A stretch of 64,000 bases of DNA from Emiliania huxleyi CCMP1516. Taxonomy: Eukaryota; Haptophyta; Isochrysidales; Noelaerhabdaceae. The notes below the pieces were generated by a model. The model was not told the DNA's origin. It saw only the letters and a list, made by a program, of their open reading frames with translations, and ran no database searches. The position numbers and the translations under genes are program-made. The DNA is taken from positions 1-64,000 of the forward strand of contig NW_005200087.1 of NCBI RefSeq assembly GCF_000372725.1. The letters are read 5' to 3'. This document shows positions 60,155-64,000 of this stretch, piece by piece (the first letter of the stretch is position 1; the number at the start of each line of letters is the position of its first letter).

Positions 60155-62900
60155 ACTCCGTGGAAATCGTCAAATTTTGGGCTCTGAGCCGAGTCTGAGG
60201 TTGGCCTGTACGAGGGTTTCCGGCAACCCAGAGGGAAACCAGAGGGTCCCCAGCACTTTGCGTTTCCGGAAATTTCCAGGGAAACCAGAGGGTGTTTGGA
60301 GCTCCATTCTGTTTCTCTCGAGTTTCCCGAAGGCCCCCGCACGGGGGGTCCCGGCCGACGTCATGCGCGTCCGGACGCGGCCCTCCGTACACGGAAACAG
60401 GATACTGAAGGCATTCCCGAACTCAAAACAGGATACTGAGGGCAGATATGAGCTCAGCTCAGTGAGATCTAGCTGCACATACCCTTAGTATCCAGAATAG
60501 TCAAGTCTGAAAAAAGTCGGTCCGACCGCGCGGAGCCGTCTGGCTCTCTGCAGAGCCCTCGCGGGCACGCCTGGTCCGCGGCGGCGAGGAGGGAGCGAGC
60601 GCCGAGAGCAACGTCAATCCTGTGTGCGAGGGGGAGGGGAACACACTTATGCTAGTAGGTCAGGGAGGTGTAGATGGCCGGGGTCAACCACCTGCACTCG
60701 GATGAGCCGCAGCCTAATCTCCGCCGTCGCCGCAGCAGGCAGCAGCTTGCCAAAGGAGCCGCCAGCGTGGAGTATAGGTGCCAAAGCTCTGCTCCATGGT
60801 GTTCGCCGCCGATACGCGAGCCCCACTTTTGTTGCTGCGCACTCTCATCTATTGTGGACGGGACGTAGCCTTCTGGCACGGGCAAGACCTCGGCTGGCAC
60901 GTAGGAAGGTCGAGGTCCGGGCTCCCCCAGTCCCATGTTGACGACACCAGTAGACAGCTCCTTGCCGAGCATTGATGTGCAGAGGGCCTGGTAGATGACT
61001 GGACCAAGGCACTGCACACCGGAACCAAAACACTGCATGCACTTGCTCGCATCCGGCCCCGCTGTGCTCTTGGAATGCAGCGTGCCACGGCACAGGCAGT
61101 GCGGCAAACGCTGTATGCTCGGTCATCATCGCCTCCGTGCTTGTCCCTGCAGCCATACTGCGTCAGTTAGCACTGTAGGCGAGAGCACGCCGAGCACCGC
61201 ACTCGTTGCAGCTGCCGAGGGCTGCACGCGTAACTGCTGTGCGCCCGCGAGAGCGCGCGATGTTTTGTTCTCCGCTCGAGGTTCTCCTGAAAAGAAAGAT
61301 ATCCGGCCCGAACGCTACGGTGGAGCACAGAAAATCACGCGCACCAACTCCAATTAGAACTCCAATTAAACAAAAACTCGAATTAGCAGACAGAAGAACG
61401 CTATGGCTAGAGTGAAAGCCCCGCGAAGCGGCGCAAAACATGATAGCTGGGCTCATCAGTCCTGCTGTCGAGTCACCTGGGCAAGAGTCTGACAACGACA
61501 GCTTGCCAGGAAAGGGCAGCTACACGTCCAGCCACGCATCGAGTGACGACGAGCAACCAGGAATCCTGCTCCTCGACGACAGCACATCGATCATCGTCCT
61601 CGCATGCCACATCATCGACGACAGAAGGCAGGCAAGCCATCCCAGTGACGCCCGATCGACCCACAGCGATCCCACGGCTGAAGATCTTGTCGCTGGTTGT
61701 TGCGCCCTGCGAACGACTTCGGTGTGGGCCGCTCAAGTCGGTCGAATTTATTCAACGCTCTTGGCATGCACGGCAGGAGAACGACAGCGGGGTGGCGCAA
61801 CTTCCCCGATCCCCTTCACTGCTTGAGATGGCTGCACAGAACGCAGTATGGGCTCGGGCGTCGGTCCATTCAGACTGCGGGGGAGCATGCATACCCCACA
61901 GCCACGCTCCAGACCGCGCTGCTGATCCGGCAAATTGGAGGACCTCGTGCCTCTCGGCTTCTCTTATGCGTGATGCCAGCAGAAAGGACGCTGATGCATG
62001 CTCAAATGAGGCACCGCGTATCTCCTCGCAGCTGCAGCTGGCATCCGCCGTGGACTAACGAAATCTGCGATCTCAGTGCCCCAGCACGCAAAATTTTCTC
62101 TGCAGGGCTACCGCCCCGCACCCCGCCTGGGATGAATTCACACCTCTCAACAGCTGTTCACACTTGGAAAACTCACTGGATTTGGGCCACTTGCCTGGGC
62201 GACCCTGGACCCCTGGCGGACGCGCATGACGTCGGCCGGGACCCCCCGTGCGGGGGCCTTCAGTTTCCCTCGGGAAACTCGCGAGTTTCCCTGAGTCTGA
62301 GAGCTGGTCTGGGGCAAAATCTGGGGCAAAATTGAGGAAATCGGCACGATACCCAGGTATTTTCCAGGTATACCGGGGTTTTCCAGGTATACCCGCAAAA
62401 TACCCGGTATTTTGCCGATTTTGGCCCCAAAACAGCCTCAGACACGGCTCAGAGCCCCCCCAAAATGACGAATTCCACGGAGTTTCCCCGGGGTTTCCCG
62501 AGGAAACTAGAGGGTGTTGTAGGGAAACGAGGAGGAAACACGGAAAGGAAACCAGGTAGGGTGCGAGAGGAAACCCTCGTACAGGCCAAGTCTGAGGCTG
62601 CTGGTTTGGGCCCAAAATCAGCCAAATTTTAGGCCAAATCGGCAAAATGCCGGGAATTTTGCGGAGAACCCGTGCATACCTGGAATTTACCCTGCGACCG
62701 CCTGGGTATTTTGTCGATTTCCTCAATTTTGCCTCAGATTTTGCCCCAGACCAGCTCTCAGACTCAGGGAAAACAGCGAGTTTCCAGAATGGAGCACCAA
62801 ACACCCTCTGTTTTCCCTGAAAATTTCCGGAAACGCAAAGTGCTGGGGACCCTCTGTTTTCCTTTTTGTTTTCCGGAAAATCTTATACAGGCCAAATTCC
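60155..62900. mobile_element. Nested foldback / inverted-repeat element remnant
   Basis: The arm at 60155-60371 is inverted at 62219-62280 (the AAGGCCCCCGCACGGGGGGT part) and 62790-62900 (the CCCCAGCACTTTGCGTTTCC part). Between these two right-hand blocks a second structure, 62281-62789, is itself palindromic: TGAGTCTGAGAGCTGG with CAAAATTGAGGAAATCG on one side is inverted at 62690-62775. Repeated GGGAAAC/GTTTCCC strings pervade the region. The interior (about 60400-62200) contains frames of 100-210 residues (for example minus-strand 61107-60652) with no recognised domain. This is probably one insertion disrupted by another; outer boundaries and target duplications could not be fixed. Confidence 0.6.
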
Positions 62901-62912
62901 CGGGAATAGGAC

Positions 62913-63398
62913 CTTAGGGTACCCCTAGGGTTCTGAGGGCCGGATTTTTTTAAGACCTTTTAAGAAACGAGGAGGTTTGGGGGCTTAACTTGCCATTTAA
63001 GAGATTGCAGGCACGGGGGGTCCCTCTTTTAAGTCCGTTTAAGAAAATCGGCCTCACCGGCACGCGTCGCTGGGTTCCGCGCCGGTTTCTCCAATACTGC
63101 CGTTATTAGGCACGAACCCGCCACGAAGACACATCTGTAAGTCTGGTGCACTGGCGGGAGCCATACTCGCATAGGGGACGCGTGCCAGCTGACTGTAGCC
63201 AGCTTCCCGGCCTCCGGCGTCTACCGGGGAGCCTCCCGGACCATCGACCTCGGGAGCTCTCCCGCACCGTTTAAGCGTTTAAGACCGTTTAAGGAATCGG
63301 CGGCCCAGCAGCTCTTAAAACCGGCCTAGGCCGGTTTTAAGCCGTTTAAGCCGCAGGCGCCCCAGGGCCCACCCTTTTAAGCCTAGGGGTACCCTAAG
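62913..63398. mobile_element. MITE-like element, 17-bp TIR, 8-bp target duplication
   Basis: CTTAGGGTACCCCTAGG at 62913-62929 is exactly inverted at 63382-63398. AATAGGAC flanks both sides (62905-62912 and 63399-63406). The 486-bp interior is non-coding and carries more than twelve TTTAAG/CTTAAA motifs. It also has the palindrome CCGGCCTAGGCCGG near 63322. An 8-bp duplication is typical of hAT elements; that assignment is inference. It abuts copy B of the 190-bp repeat. Confidence 0.9.
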
Positions 63399-63401
63399 AA
63401 T

Positions 63402-63591
63402 AGGACGCCGCGAGCGGCGTGGCGTGGAGCGGTTGAGCATCCCTCCGGGGGCCCCTCTGCGCCGGGGAGGCGTTGTTGGAGGCTAGGACGCAAGCGTCCG
63501 TCGCCCCTTTTCAAACTCGGGGCCCACTCCGCTACGCTCCGACCCGAATTTGGAGGGCCTAAAAGTTTAAGGTGTTGCTGCGCAAAAGGGG
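63402..63591 (-). repeat. 190-bp dispersed repeat, copy B
   Basis: This is the reverse-complement partner of 10109-10298. Its left edge overlaps the target duplication of the MITE-like element. Confidence 0.9.
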
Positions 63592-63646
63592 AAGACGCTC
63601 CACGCACAAAAAGTATATGTATCAGTTCTTACGAACGTACTTCCTC

Positions 63647-64000
63647 TTAGGCGGACCCTCCCGATGCCAGGACGCATGCGGCCAACAACGCTATTCGTGC
63701 GGAAGAGCCACTGCAAGCGGACTGTGCCCCTGAGCCAATGCGGCGGCGAATGGCAAAGCGCATACAAAAGTCGGGGTCGCAGAGAGCGTCGCGCAGCAGT
63801 TGAGCATGCTCGTCGGTCGCGTTGTTTAGGACGCCACGCCAATTATCTGCGCGCCCATCTGTTGCCTGGCATCCCCGGCGAATTCGTCGCTCGTGATCAG
63901 CTCCGCTGCCGCTCGGAGCAACCAGTGCCGTGTCGAGATGAAGCTCCGCGACGACGCCCGTGGACTGCACGCGCAGGGAGAGGCGCACGAGCTCCCGCAC
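63647..64000 (-). CDS. Open frame running off the window, unknown
   Basis: A minus-strand frame is open from the window edge to a stop at 63647. It reads RELVRLSLRVQSTGVVAELH, LDTALVAPSGSG and DNWRGVLNNATDEHAQLLRD, which is moderately protein-like. I recognise no family and cannot see its start, so it is only a candidate 3' part of a gene. Confidence 0.3.
   Translation of the reverse strand: MRELVRLSLRVQSTGVVAELHLDTALVAPSGSGADHERRIRRGCQATDGRADNWRGVLNNATDEHAQLLRDALCDPDFCMRFAIRRRIGSGAQSACSGSSARIALLAACVLASGGSA

Overview
The window looks like nuclear DNA from a GC-rich, secondary-plastid microalga, most plausibly a haptophyte (Emiliania-like); the species is inferred. Supporting signs are spliceosomal introns of mostly 68-120 bp, a plastid-type ribosomal protein L11 behind an ER-signal-plus-transit leader, a lumen-type FKBP with a twin-Arg leader, a candidate flagellar DRC12-like coiled coil, a very long proline-rich cell-surface protein, and many CAG, poly-Ala and minisatellite tracts. 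Two 100-N scaffold gaps lie at 34556-34655 and 56384-56483.

Layout. 1-9 kb: an AP2-domain gene, a secreted protein, a large spliced tyrosine-recombinase-like gene with a Tudor-like domain, and a GST-like gene. 9-26 kb: a P-loop fragment, a polyQ ORF, an Mpv17/PMP22 protein, a GT8 glycosyltransferase, a small secreted protein, an FKBP, a DUF151+UVR bifunctional-nuclease-like gene, a DRC12-like gene, plastid rpl11 and an Ala-rich ORF. 26-35 kb: LSM7, a kelch gene, mRNA cap (guanine-N7) methyltransferase and a CXC (tesmin/TSO1) gene. 35-55 kb: a GT32+TPR protein, an ankyrin-RING protein, a second kelch gene, DGAT2, a frameshifted ankyrin gene and the giant proline-rich protein. 57-64 kb: POP7/Rpp20, a GMC oxidoreductase cut off at a 60-bp minisatellite, and a nest of repeats.

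Mobile DNA is the most striking content. Three elements can be delimited to the base by terminal inverted repeats plus flanking duplications: 38705-40908 (16-bp TIR, TTAAA duplication), 46943-48269 (28-bp TIR, subterminal TTTAG(C/T)GC arrays, TAGAGT duplication) and 62913-63398 (17-bp TIR, 8-bp AATAGGAC duplication). A nested foldback (60155-62900) and a 190-bp repeat present as two inverted copies 53 kb apart complete the set.

Gene structure: of about 22 introns whose frames close exactly, 10 start with GC rather than GT; all three LSM7 introns are GC-AG. The genes are largely unrelated housekeeping genes. LSM7, the kelch gene and the cap methyltransferase are linked by local duplication: the kelch gene carries a copy of the methyltransferase 5' region upstream and a copy of the LSM7 3' end downstream.
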